From NCBI GenBank assembly GCA_963989245.1, contig OZ022339.1, forward strand, positions 19,654,162-19,718,161: a stretch of 64,000 nt of DNA, read 5' to 3'. Shown in pieces: positions 53,164-64,000 of this stretch. Source of the DNA: Nansenia antarctica (taxonomy: Eukaryota; Chordata; Actinopteri; Argentiniformes; Microstomatidae). The notes beneath the pieces were generated by a model. That model was not told where the DNA came from. It made no database searches and was given only the letters and a program-made list of their open reading frames with translations. Both the position numbers and the translations under genes were made by a program. How positions within the stretch are numbered: position 1 is the first letter of the stretch; each line of letters starts with the position of its first letter.

Positions 53164-53238
53164 ATGGCGGGGAAGTTGACAGCGCCAGGCACGGGAATAC
53201 TGCTCGTGACAGCCAACGTTGGATCGCTGTTTGAAGAT
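53164..53238 (+). CDS. inpp5a: inpp5a coding exon 1
   Basis: ATG at 53164, 25 codons, and donor GAT|GTGAGT at 53239 in phase 0. The product starts MAGKLTAPGTGILLVTANVG then SLFED. Human INPP5A starts MAGKAAAPGTAVLLVTANVG then SLFDD and has its first splice at the same place, as I recall. INPP5A is the type I inositol polyphosphate 5-phosphatase, a membrane-associated enzyme that removes the 5-phosphate from Ins(1,4,5)P3 and Ins(1,3,4,5)P4, so ending calcium signals (family knowledge). The VTANVGSLFED strand belongs to the start of the phosphatase fold. No later exon was found before 64000. Confidence 0.93.
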
Positions 53239-53460
53239 GTGAGTTGCTGCCTGCGACGGTGTCTTGTCTCGTCTCACTGGCAATGTGTTTCACTGCAGCT
53301 GCGAATCGCTGTTCTGTTGTGGTTACTATGTATACATACATCATACACACATACTATGATAGCAACAGACAGACCACCCTGGTAGTCGTATATCGTTAAG
53401 CACCCTTTAACCTCACACATCGGCACAACGTGGGCCTTATCATTTCTGTTGCATGCTTCT

Positions 53461-53535
53461 CTGGATACATACATAGATCCATACATAGATCCATACATAG
53501 ATCCATACATAGATCCATACATACACACATACATA
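53461..53535. repeat. 12-bp CATACATAGATC tandem repeat
   Basis: About five CATACATAGATC units, then CATACA variants, 220 bases after inpp5a exon 1. Confidence 0.9.
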
Positions 53536-53649
53536 CACTGATTTGGGTTCCAACCATTTGGCGGACCTCTCTTCTGATTGGTATGGATTTGATTTGGTTC
53601 CACGTCTATCTATCCTTCTCTTTTGGCTATCTTCGCTGTAGAATGTGTT

Positions 53650-53870
53650 CAGATTCAGATTCAGATAACGTTTATTGCCATTATGCTTGACACATATAGG
53701 AATTTGTTTTGGCATTTACAGAAGGTGCATTTATGCTTTTTTCACATATACATGAACAAAACAAGTACAAATACAAATGCAAAAACAGGCAAAACAGGAC
53801 AACACAGGACAGACAGTGCATGGATAGTGCTGTATATAAAGTGCATTGCAGAGTTATTCAAGGTCCAGTG
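53650..53870 (-). repeat. Diverged 'TTTATTGCCATT' dispersed repeat
   Basis: AGATTCAGATTCAGATAACG, TTTATTGCCATTATGC and later ACAAAACAAGTACAAATACA resemble the family at 4812 and 47846, with lower similarity. Confidence 0.45.
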
Positions 53871-54392
53871 CTGTGCTGTACTAGTACCCACGACTGTACC
53901 TACTTCAGAACACATTTCATTTGTGACAGTGCAAAGAGCAAAGCTGCGATCTCTTGGAAGAGGAGTGATACTCCTTCAAGTTCTCATGTCCTGTCATTTT
54001 GTAGCAATCGTTGTAGGTTTAACTCACTAATGATCAATGACATTCTACTACTGTAGAGGTGGTTGTCAACATGAAGAACATGTTCCTCTGTATCCTAGTA
54101 TATATACGTGCTACCTTTCTGTTGTTATGCTGAGGTGTGTGTTGGGCCAGTAGATGGAAGCTGTGTCATGTTGGCCTGCTGGTCAACACATGTGCATTGT
54201 TTTCAGTGGGAGAATAAGCTGTTTTGAAAAGATTTGCTTGACAGACATGAGATAAACCTAGACGTAAGGCCCTAAAAAGTGAAGCCATACACCAATTCAC
54301 CCACAGTTGGAGAGGTGCGGCCCATTCTCAATGAGTTCAGTAACACACCATGTATTTATCAGGTAGTCTCCCTCTGAGAGGAGCATGGTTCC

Positions 54393-54454
54393 TCTACTGG
54401 TGACCCTACTGGTGACCCTACTGGTGACCCTACTGGTGACCCTACTGGTGACCC
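54393..54454 (+). repeat. 12-bp CTACTGGTGACC tandem repeat, 5 copies
   Basis: Five identical 12-bp units. Confidence 0.93.
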
Positions 54455-56539
54455 TTTAGCCTAAACTTGGAATGACTAAGTATGTGAACACGATGACCAA
54501 TGAGGCGTATTTGGCAAACTACCTGTTGCCATATTCTCTCCTATTTCCACAGCAACTTATTATGAAGACTTAAGTAGCTATTTGGCTCCCATGTGGGCCG
54601 TAGTCTTCATTGCATTTCACAGACATTACAGCTCACTACCTTAATTGTTGCTGGAATTAGTTTTATTCTATGCAATCAAACATACCTGAAGAAGAGACAA
54701 GCATAAAAACGCCCAAACAGTTTCATTTATGCGTTTTGTTTGAGTTTTTTGACTCAGTTGTCTGACAATTAGTTGCAATTAAAATGGCCAAGTTAGATAT
54801 AAGACATGTTTGTTTCTTAGCATACAACCTTTATTGGACCTGCAACTCCAAACAATTTGTATCACTTTTATTCACTTAGTTGGAGAGCCTAAACACAAAA
54901 GAGGTTATGTTGTTCACTCTGACTTTAGGCTATTAATAGACTGCTTGTCATGACCGCTGAGCCGTGGATGTTTAGCATTATGTTTCATTTTAAACGGAAA
55001 GCCAAAATGCACAGCACTTAATGGGCAAACACAGAGGACTATTTTAGAGTAGGCGTGCTTTCATGTGCGCAGCGAAATTGAAACGTCAGATGTGTCTGGA
55101 CTCTAGACATCGCATGCCTTCATGACACTGAAGGTCTTTATGGACTGTTTGCGGTTGTATTTGTGGTGTTTTCAGCATAACAGGCATGACAATGTTGCCT
55201 AGGTCCTAAGGACACAATATTTTGTGTTGACGATGACGTCGGTCGATATGGTAGAATCAAGCTTTCATCTGTGACAAATGATGTTTCTCTCTTTCACATA
55301 ATATAACTGAGGGGGTGGGAATTGGGAAAGTAAGTAGACTGGGTTGACATGGGGACAGGCTCACAGGCCCGTAGCAGGGAACCAGCTGCTTCTGGTGGGA
55401 TTGTTTTCTCACATGATGCTCCCATACAGATCAAGCTGTGACCCCCCACAGGGGTCTGCCTAAAATCACACGCTCAGACACTTGTTTCCTGACACTGGCC
55501 ATTTGGGTATGGTACACGTCTCTCTGTGTGTCTGATGAATCCCTGTTCAGTTGTTCCCAGCGTAGGTGGAGAGAGAACACACAAGACACCCCCTATTTCA
55601 CTTGCTTGTTGTTTATTGTTCCAGGTATCGTAAACACAAGGGATGAAATACAAGAGGTAGACAGAGATTCACATCTCTGTGGGTTCAATATTGTATTTCA
55701 TGCTACAATCTGGAAGGAATAGGTTGAAACCCTTCAAAATAAACCGAAACGTTGACTACAGTTCCTAGCTCTCGTCCAGTAAGAAGATAAATACGATGAA
55801 GAAATGGATAGCCTGCCCTACCCCTCCAATTCCCCGTTATTGGGTTGGCAGCATGCTGCCGTCCCCTTCATTGACACTAGTTATCACCGACAGTGGAACA
55901 AGGTTCCTGTAAACCCTTAACACATCCACACTCACCAACGCTTCGTGTTGATGTTCATGGAACATCTCAATACAGAAAGGTGTGTCGGATGTTCAAACAG
56001 TTCTCTAGCTGCTGGTGAGTGTTGTGCTGCTGTTTTATGCTCCTGTCTGAGTTCTACTCAAACAGTGATCATCACCATGGGCCCAGAGGCAAAGTCAAAT
56101 ATTCCTCATCATGCATGTTTCAAATGCCAAACATTTCTTTACTGCAGTCCTTAAAAGGTAAACTGTTAGTCATTTACATTTGTATGTATTGCACATCCAC
56201 TTTCATATTTATTCACAGTAAGTTAGCTACAGTACTATACACTAAATGTGTCTGGTACGGAAACCTCTCAAATTATATCTCCGTCATTGGTTAGAAGCTG
56301 ACCTAAATAGAGTCAACATGTGTGAAAATACCCCCAACTAACATAAGTACTGTACAGTTGACCCGTTTGCCCACACTAGAGAAGGTGTAGCAGTGATGCA
56401 CGGAGTGACGTAAGGGTTGTGAGGGTGGAGTGACTAGTTGCAGTTCTCCTCCCAGTTGAACTCTAGACAGGACAGAGGGCAGCTTCCCCAGTCACAGTGG
56501 AGAGTGGTAGGTCAGGCACACATGTTGGATCTGCCTATG

Positions 56540-56836
56540 GAAATAATAATAATAATAATAATAATACATTAGACTTAATATAGCACTTTTCTAGACACTC
56601 AAAGATGCTTTACAAATTGAAAAGATCGAGTAGTAATAATAAAAAGAAACAAAAGGTAGGCTAAATAGAAGAAAGTATAGGGGCCTAATTAAGGTAGTGC
56701 TGGGGACACATGGGAAGGGGAGGGGGAGAGGGTTAACTGGTGAAGGCGAGCTTGAAGAGGTGGGTTTTGAGGGCCTGTTTAAATGTTGGGAGGGTGTTGG
56801 CCTGTCTGATGTGGTTGGGGAGAGTGTTCCAGGCAA
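56540..56836 (-). mobile_element. CR1/L2-like LINE 3' end, copy 2
   Basis: Minus-strand match to 39540-39832: (ATT)n, the tail with TATAGCACTTTTC on +, the 3' UTR (CCTCCCCCTCC-type and GGGGCCTAATTAAGGTAG on +), and the end of ORF2 (frames broken). 5'-truncated. Confidence 0.85.
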
Positions 56837-58267
56837 ACATGTTCCCCCTTCCCTTAGCCTATATCTAAAGAGACAACTCTCCTAACGAGGCATTTACTGT
56901 CACAGTAACACTTTTGGAGCGATTATAATAGTTTAATAGTTTAATAGACAGAACCTTAACTAAAACTTAAGGTTGTTACTTTTTGAATCAGTTATAAATA
57001 GTTATAACGCATTTAGTGATCATCACTTTGATACGTAGGTAGGTACTAGCCTAGATTGTGGCTTGATCAAACCTGTGAGAACTGGCGTATGTCTCAACCT
57101 CTAAGATAAACCTTTAAGATGATTAAACTGAGAGAATAAGATGGTTATCATAATGTTTTATCATAAGTCATTACAGAAAAAGTAATTTACACTTGTGGTT
57201 GTCTTCCGCGTTGCCTAGAGCGAAATCTGTTTAAAAATGGTGGTTAGAGGTGAACTCGAATATGAATGGGATGACGTTATTGTGACGATTTCCATTGAAC
57301 AATCAACGGTCTGCAGCGTCACATCGTAGCACGGATAGTACCTTTCGCTCCGAGTCAGGAAGGGTAGCTAAAATCAGTACTACGGCCCAGTTGGCAGTGG
57401 AGAAAGCAAAACAAAGCGGGCGCACAGGTTCCGGCACGGAACGGGACGGTAGTGGAGAAGCGCCATTAGACATCAGTCCTCTCTGTGAAGGTGCTCGTTG
57501 TCTCTCTAAACCTCATTCTGGCAGGGTGCTGCTCTGGGTAGTGGGGCAGTGCTGCCTCCTACTTCAGCCTTCTGACTACACAGCTGCCTAGCTAGCTCCG
57601 GCATGCTGCCCCTGTCTCATGTACTGCTGCCTCCTCCAGTCTCTATCTCTCAGGAGTCCCCTGACAGCTCATTAGCTCAGGCCATCACTGTCTGTCTCAT
57701 TACAAATGGATCCAGACCCCAGCGGCCTGGCATATTTACACAAAAACTCTTTAAATGTGTCCTCACACTTAGACTTGATATGGCCACTGATACTAGCCTA
57801 TACTGTATGAGCTGTGAAACCCTGAATCACTGTATTATTGAGCACAGTATGTGTGTTTGGTGGTGGAGGTTGTTGTTGATTTTGCTTCTGTAGGTGGTCT
57901 CTGATATGACTCTCTGGTAACAATTGGAAAAGGAGGACCTGGGTAGAGCAGAGAGAACCTATATTTTTCTGGTAAACATGTGAGTTAATAGCAGACAGAA
58001 ATAACTCTTGGAAAGATATGTGTGGATTTTTACACAGCTGATGCTAGCTAACGGGAAGGGAATAATATGATATAAAAGCGTGCAGTGTGTAGCCTATTTT
58101 TAGCGAAGTGTTGAGAATGTTAGACTCGTCTAACATTGCTGTCACTGTGATTCTATTGACTTTTATGATTTCAGAACATTAGATAGAGAGAAGCTATGAA
58201 AAGATAATGAAAGAATGCAATGAGAGAGTAGAAGAACTAGAATAGTTGCTGTGTGCTGGCAACGTTT

Positions 58268-58479
58268 CTACTGATGTTGACTAGGATTTTTCACATTAGT
58301 GGCGGGGTGGTCAGTTCATGTGCGCGTAGCCAGAGCCAGAGGGTGGCAACATTATATATATATTTTTTAATAAAGTTAAGTCATTAAAGCCGAGCAGGTG
58401 ATTTTATATAGAAGGTGATCAAATACCAACATATCCTACAGTTGCAGCGGAACATGCGGAACGCGCATGACACACACAC

Positions 58480-58530
<51 letters not shown>

Positions 58531-58644
58531 TCATCAGCTCATCGAATATGAAGTACACAAGAGTAGAGTAGGCTACACATGGAACCAGGAACGCGCATAC
58601 AGCACTGAACAACATCCGTAGAATATAAACTTGTGACTGACAGT

Positions 58645-58678
<34 letters not shown>

Positions 58679-59570
58679 ATGAAAGATCATCAGCTCATCA
58701 ATACGAAGTAGGCCTACATGAGACACGCACAAAACCGGCTAACGTTACTGTTTACACAAGTAAAATCACAGTGTGACAGTCAGATGGAGCATTCGGTAAA
58801 CAACCAACAGCAAGGTAATGCTATCAGCTGAGTTAAAGAAAAACAACTCTTACCTTTGATGACACCGACATGAGCCCTGCTTACCCGTACCTCCGCCGTT
58901 CTGTTCGTGGTGATTTTAGAGGCAATAGATTATTTTTGCCCCGCGCATATTGCTATGAATAGTTCGAAGCTAGCGTTAGGTGCGAGGCTGCTTGGTTAAC
59001 CCATTAGCGGGAACATTATTTGTTTCACAAAATAGCCTGATTTAGTTGACCATGAACGTCAGAGACATACATTACGAATGTTCATCTAAAATACTCTATA
59101 CTGAGCACTGGTATAGAGAAGAACATGAACCAGAGAACAGCAGTAAATGCAATAACCCAGTCGTCGCTGATGATGTTGCATTTTCGATTAGGATACGTAT
59201 GGAATTAAAGGGACCGGCGCCGGGCGAAGAGAGAGAGAGGAGAGTGATATCCTAAATCCAAATGTCCCGTGAAATTCGGACCAATCACAAAACTGTTTTG
59301 CAAGCGCGTCGCCTCGCGCCGTGCGCCTGTTGAGAGCGATTCAGTCTCGATTGCAGTGCGAACACAAACGACGAGGTTAATTGCAACATTGTAACATATT
59401 GTAACTTACTACACCCTAAATCGTAACGAAATGTAGGTCTGGAAGCGGCCTGAATCTAGCTTCAATCTGTTTTTTTCTGTTCTCCGGTCATAATAACTGA
59501 ATCAATTAGTGGCAGAGAAAATTCATTCATGGCGGCCCGCCACGAATCAATGCATATAGAGGAAACACTG
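58268..59570. mobile_element. Possible degenerate hAT element
   Basis: On the minus strand the right end reads CAGTGTTTCCTCTATATGCA, then GGCGGGCCGCCA. The left has CTAGGATTTTTCACATTAG then TGGCGGGGTGG. Both resemble the ends of a teleost hAT family as I recall it, but the left end is poor and no target duplication was found. Inside are two CA tracts and a duplicated segment. Confidence 0.4.
58472..58725. repeat. (CA)n tracts and a duplicated AAAGATCATCAGCTCATC segment
   Basis: (CA)n at 58472-58523 and 58662-58678, each followed by GAAAGATCATCAGCTCATC then an AAGTA...TAGGCTACA-like stretch. It is a direct duplication with a period of about 155 bp. Confidence 0.8.
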
Positions 59571-60053
59571 ATGTCAGTGGTTGACTTGTCCGTTGATTGC
59601 AGCCTTCATGCAGGTCAACGCCTTAAAAGACTCTGCTTCTAACAACTACTGTAGTTTGATATCGTAGAGAGCTTCAGCTATGTGTTTCTCCATATTGCTG
59701 CTGGAACGGAAAGTTTATGAAAGAAAGATCAGATTAAGCTATTTTTGTGCACTCCCTGCTGTGCTCTTGTCCTGCCCCCTCATAACATGAAGTTAGATGT
59801 TCAAAGGGAAGACTGAGAAAGATTGGGTTGACATCTAAAATTCAGAATAATCCGCCACTATCGCCAGCAGGGCCCTCTTAACAACGCACCACTGGATTGA
59901 AGCCTGTGATATTGTGATATTTTGCTGTTTGATGATAGTCCTGAAAATGTTATGTCGCCTATTTAATTTGACGCCTCTGGCCTAGATTATTCTGTTGTTG
60001 TAATTATGCTTACATTGATTTTAGAGTGAAGAGAACTGACCTTTTAATGTGAC

Positions 60054-61322
60054 CAGGGTTTCCGTTAGAAAAATTTGCCGTCGGACATCGTGTCCGGGAC
60101 GAATTCGATTTACCGGACAAACGTGATATATTCCGGTCATCATATTAAAATATAATAATTTTTTTTTTTTTCAAAATCATATTTCTTTTTTTCAAATCTA
60201 ATATAGCTGTTTGTCGCGGTGATTACTGTTGTGTAGCGGCCTATATATGCCATTTAATGTCTATTTCTCATCCGATACGATTAGATGCGAGCTATATAAT
60301 ATATAATAATATAACATGATTTGACGCATGCGCGCTATGCCATGCGTCAAATCCAGCGCTGAACGGGCGCCTCACTGGGAACTGAACAGACAGCATCGAT
60401 CAATGAACGGACTCCACATTACGTTAACTGAAGTTTGTTAAATTGTTTGGGATTAATGTGAGTTTTCTATTTTCTCTTTCCAGTTTTACCCTTTTTTTTA
60501 AATCAATAAAACAACGTCATTTCTATAACCAGGTCTCGCTGGTTGGGAAGGCATTTCGTTTAGCTCGGGAGTATGACAATGGGGAGAACATAACTGTTTA
60601 TTGAGAAACAATTGATAGGCAGTCTGGGATACGTATATAAAGAAATACCACAATGTCTAGATGTATAACATTTTATTGAACAGTAACAGTGCAAGCATGT
60701 AGGCTTCTGGCGTGACACGGCTAGCCTAATTTCCGTTCATATGCCTTTTATCAGATAAAATAAAATAGAATAAAACTCTTTGAAAATAAATAGGCTTTAA
60801 ATTAACTTGCAATGCGTATAGGCTAATTTCCGTTCGATGTTACAGCCTAGGGCTAGGCTATGCCTTTTCTCAGATAGATAGGGGATAGCCCTGTAAGCTC
60901 ATACGGGTCTGTATGTCGTCCTGAAGACCGGCTGTTAGATCATATCGCTGAAGTTTGTCTCCATCTTAGTGTAAATGTTGTCCGTTTTGTTTGTTATCCT
61001 TGTTATTGTGCGATAAAGTTAAAGCGCTCCGCTTCGGGACACCATTTTCAGCTGAGCACCAAACACACACACACACTCGTGTAACACTGCCCGAGAGAGA
61101 AGGACCCGCCCCCTTTAGTTAGCCTATAGCCTATAGGCTAACTAAAGGGGGCGGGTCCTTCTCTCTCGGGCAGTGTTCTGTGTGTGTGTTTGGTGCTCAG
61201 CTGAAAATGGTTAGAGGGAATTATTTTCACCGGACATTTATGTCCGACGAGTTTTCAACTTGTCGGACTTCCACTAATTTTACCGGACAAAGACCGGGAA
61301 TTACCGGTTAACGGAAACCCTG
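60054..61322. mobile_element. Non-autonomous hAT element with perfect 8-bp target duplication
   Basis: The ends CAGGGTTTCCGTTAG and TTAACGGAAACCCTG are inverted repeats. AATGTGAC flanks both sides (60046-60053 and 61323-61330) without mismatch. Subterminal ACCGGACA/TGTCCGG motifs recur at both ends. No transposase. It contains the palindrome at 61041-61211. Confidence 0.9.
61041..61211. repeat. Near-perfect long palindrome
   Basis: Arms of about 81-89 bases meet at a single unpaired base (61130). The centre reads AGCCTATAGCCTATAGGCT and the arms extend through GGACCCGCCCCCTTTAGTTA and CAGCTGAGCACCAAACACAC and their complements. Only an 8-base insertion (near CTCGTGTA in the left arm) interrupts pairing. 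Confidence 0.92.
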
Positions 61323-62274
61323 AATGTGACTATTCATTACTTATGGGTAGACTCTGGGGATACGATACATCGTGAAAACAGAGCAACTTTGATCAAAGAT
61401 TTTGTAGTGTAACAAGAGTGGTTGGATTTAGATGTTTAACGTTGGATTTTCACTCTGTCGCACTACGTGCATCAGTTTGTTTTTTTAAGACTTGGGCAGC
61501 GTTGTCACACTCGTTCTGCTATGACGGTATATCCCAGAGTCTACCTTCAATGAAATAAGGAAAATGGTAGTCTGGCATTTGGGCAGTTCAGTTCAGTGTA
61601 AAAAAGACCCATGAGGACCAGAATGTCAAATTCATCAGAGCATAACACTTTGGGTGTGAAATGAAAGCTAAGTAGTCCTATCTATATTTTGGGGAAATAA
61701 AGTGAGAAATACCGTTCTCAACAATCTTCCATCATAAGAACAGGCATAAGCAAAGGCTTTGTCTTCTGGTAAAACATGGGGAAAAGAATGTAAGAAAACA
61801 TCTACCATTAAAGAGCGCACTGACACATTCTAAGGATCCTTCCCAACACCAGTTGCAGACAATAAAGAACATACTGTCACTGAGGCAAACTAGGAGCAGA
61901 TTGGGGGTCTCATTGTGTCCAGCCGACACATGGCATAGGCCTACTTGTATTTTATTTTATTCAAATTCCGTCTTTGGTGGCAAAAGTGTAGGATTTGAAT
62001 TACATTATATGAAGAGTTACAAAGGCTGATTTTATATTTCTTTCTAACCTTAATTTGAGTGTCTATTATATATTTCTCTCTGATTTTCTATCTTAGCTAC
62101 ATCATTACAGCATGACATTCACATTCTGGGGACCCATTTACCGTAGTCATTTTGTTACTGGATTTAAACCCACGTCACCTACTGTAGCTCAACAACCAGA
62201 TAACAACCAGGAAATATATTCTTTTCTTACCTCTTTTTCGGGCAGTCCCGCATTTTTTTTTCTTTTTATTGTGA

Positions 62275-62365
62275 TAGAGATAGTAGAGATATGATACGAA
62301 GGATGGGTGAGAGAGAGATAGTAGAGATATGATAGGAAGGATGGGTGAGAGAGAGAGAAGGGATG
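62275..62365. repeat. Two tandem units of about 40 bp
   Basis: GATAGTAGAGATATGATACG then AAGGATGGGTGAGAGAGA repeats once with one base changed, ending in (GA)n. It lies at the 3' side of the minus-strand SINE. Confidence 0.8.
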
Positions 62366-62460
62366 ACATGCAGGACATGTCCGCGGCCGGAATCGAACCG
62401 GGAACCCTGCGGTTACATGGTCGACGCTTAACCCGCTACGCCACCTAAGCGCCTCAGGAG
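62366..62460 (-). mobile_element. tRNA-derived SINE head, minus strand
   Basis: On the minus strand: GCGCTTAGGTGGCGTAGCGG (A box), then CCGCAGGGTTCCCGGTTCGATTCC-type sequence (B box GGTTCGATTCC near 62389-62399), then CCGCGGACATGTCC. It resembles a tRNA gene's two internal promoter boxes but lacks a clean cloverleaf and sits next to repeats, so SINE is preferred over a true tRNA. It is not the same family as 22675-22918. Confidence 0.65.
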
Positions 62461-64000
62461 ATATTTTCTAATTCAAGGTACGTTATGATAGCTAATACCC
62501 CACTCTTTCGGCAGACATATTTGAATCTTAATTTGGAGAAGATATTTAGAGAAGATACAACGTTTTAGGGGAATGTGGTTACACCAGAAGACCCAGAGAG
62601 ATTTTAGAGTTATTCCATTACTGAACTCTGAGCCTGTATAGTTCTTAAAGTAGTTTTTCTTTGTTTTGTAGTTCTTGTGTATAGAGGTGTATAGTTTGTT
62701 TAACTTTGCTTAGGGGTTTTTGTTTGGCAAACATTTGAACGTGCAAAATCAAGTCCCATGGTCATTCTGTTACTGTGGAAATGCCCATTTGGCAAATCCA
62801 GCAAAGAGCTGGGACTTGTTTGTAGGAGGCAATAGCAAGTAGGCAATGCTATAAAGGCACTCTGCATTGACCTACTGTAGCAGTTGGCTCAAGACGTTTG
62901 GAGATGTTGCTTGTGATTCTGGCATTTTCTGGATAGGAAATACAGTAGACTTCTCTGCCGTTTCATGAAGAGCAAGTGCTGATTTTCAGAGTGTCATCTT
63001 CTAGTGTTGGTAGTCTATGTCAACAGCAATCCATAGTAGTAGACTGGAAGCCTACCATTCAGAAGACCTCACCAGGCGTGGTATTCGTCAACCTGTCGAC
63101 CTGAGGTTGAAGAGATTGTTCTCCATCTGTGAGGGAGGCGTTCCCTTCTCTGTTACACTGTGCTCGCTCCTGTCTGTCTGTCTGTCCACTTGTCTCCAGA
63201 TCCCACACTCTGACCCTGAGGGCAGACCTCTATGTGAGTGGGTCTTCTAGGGTTTATCAGTCAGGTCGACTTGCCACACAATCAGAGCAGCTCGGCCTGG
63301 CCGGGGCGGATTGTATTTTTTTTTTGACATGAAGTCGTCCAACTCCATCCAGATCTGCTGATCTGAACTCTAAACTATGACAACACGCAGGCCAGTCACC
63401 GCTGCGCACCGCTGGCGTTCACAGTGAGGGCTCAGGAGAATGCAGTCAGATGAGATGAGATATGGCCACATGAACGTGGTTCACTGACCCTCTTTACAAG
63501 GTGGCGTAGTGGTTCAGAAAGAGAGGAACCCTGCCGGCCCCCCCCCCCCGGACCCAGAGACCCCCCCCGGACCCAGTGGGAGAAGGGCAGGAGTGTCAGA
63601 GCAGTGCGTGCCACCTGGGTCCACTCCAAGAGCTATAATTATCCAAGATGGGAGAGAAGCGGTTGAGGGACACCCCTCCCATGTTCACGGCCCACAGAGG
63701 GCCCTCATTCATATACTGTGACAGAAAAGGGGCTCAGTACCAGCAGAAACATGTAGGCCTAATTACAGTTGTGTTGTGTTGTGTAAAACCCAGTTTTGGA
63801 GGCTACCATTGCTACCTTTTTGTCTCTAAACGGGTTGATCAAGTGCTCTCCTGTGTCTTTGCTTCCATTATATTTGGGCCATTTTCCTAGTAAAGGTCCC
63901 AGGACTCCGAATACGCTTCCGCTAAAGAGTATTGCGCAACACGGCTTTAGCGGGCACGGCTGCAACATTGGTCATTCGATGTTTTCGAGAATATAGCTGA
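62461..64000. other. Intronic, nothing recognised
   Basis: The last 1.5 kb of the window. A C-run (63539-63549) and short GT/GA tracts occur, but no exon or transposon was supported. Confidence 0.45.

Larger units (their letters stand above)
53239..64000 (+). other. inpp5a: inpp5a intron 1 (partial)
   Basis: At least 10.8 kb after the donor at 53239 with no recognisable continuation of the protein (the next exon should encode sequence like PENLQKNW). A very long first intron agrees with mammalian INPP5A. It holds short tandem arrays, LINE and SINE copies and hAT elements, listed separately. 54460-56520 and 56885-58260 show nothing else that I could support. Confidence 0.75.

Noticed and set aside
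57295..57591. 98-codon frame in inpp5a intron 1 with CpG-rich start
   Set aside because: It does not match the expected next INPP5A exon and shows no domain; it may be chance.
62366..62460. True tRNA gene
   Set aside because: A- and B-box-like motifs are present, but no full cloverleaf or terminator was found and it adjoins repeats, so a tRNA-derived SINE is more likely.

Overview
The window is nuclear DNA from a vertebrate, almost certainly a teleost fish. It has spliced genes with GT/AG junctions, long introns, many CA/GT, TA and TATG microsatellites, several minisatellites, tRNA-derived SINEs, CR1/L2-like LINE 3' ends, a LINE-1 ORF1 remnant, Tc1/mariner and hAT elements and MITEs, and two intact Ty3/gypsy retrotransposons. 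There is no bacterial-type gene organisation. I could not fix the species.

Host genes, all on the + strand: (i) the last three coding exons of a gene best read as lrrc27 (2352-3593); (ii) pwwp2b, with coding exon 1 at 5641-5783, a large coding exon at 7804-9508, and a third exon/3' UTR at about 10988-12700; (iii) coding exon 1 of inpp5a (53164-53238), with the rest of the window to 64000 lying in its first intron. From memory, LRRC27, PWWP2B and INPP5A lie in this order and orientation at human 10q26.3, so the window appears to be a conserved syntenic block.

Between and around the genes: 1-2.2 kb holds a gypsy fragment, a dead Tc1 element and a palindromic repeat. 13.4-14.7 kb is another dead Tc1 element. 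16.5-20.5 kb is a cluster of four minisatellites (38-, 21-, 26- and 28-bp units) plus TA/ATAAT repeats. 21-24.5 kb holds Tc1/mariner derivatives, microsatellites, a SINE and a LINE tail. 24.57-30.99 kb is a three-level nest: a DNA transposon, a LINE tail within it, and a complete 5.48-kb gypsy element with identical LTRs and a 5-bp target duplication within that. 31-42.4 kb has more Tc1, LINE, hAT and MITE remnants and long CA arrays. 42.4-47.8 kb is mostly unremarkable apart from CA arrays. 48.01-52.54 kb is a second complete, recent gypsy element (CsRn1-like), antisense and about 620 bp upstream of the inpp5a start codon. In the inpp5a intron, a 1.27-kb hAT element with a perfect 8-bp target duplication contains a near-perfect 170-bp palindrome.

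The most interesting mechanistic signals are in the two gypsy elements. The first has an 11-nt primer-binding site that abuts its LTR and is perfectly complementary to a site inside that LTR, the hallmark of Tf1/sushi-type self-priming. The second has a textbook -1 frameshift cassette (slippery heptamer, 7-nt spacer, 11-bp hairpin) joining gag to pol, and a tRNA-Trp-like primer site. All family assignments are by eye, from motifs and remembered homologues; no search was run.
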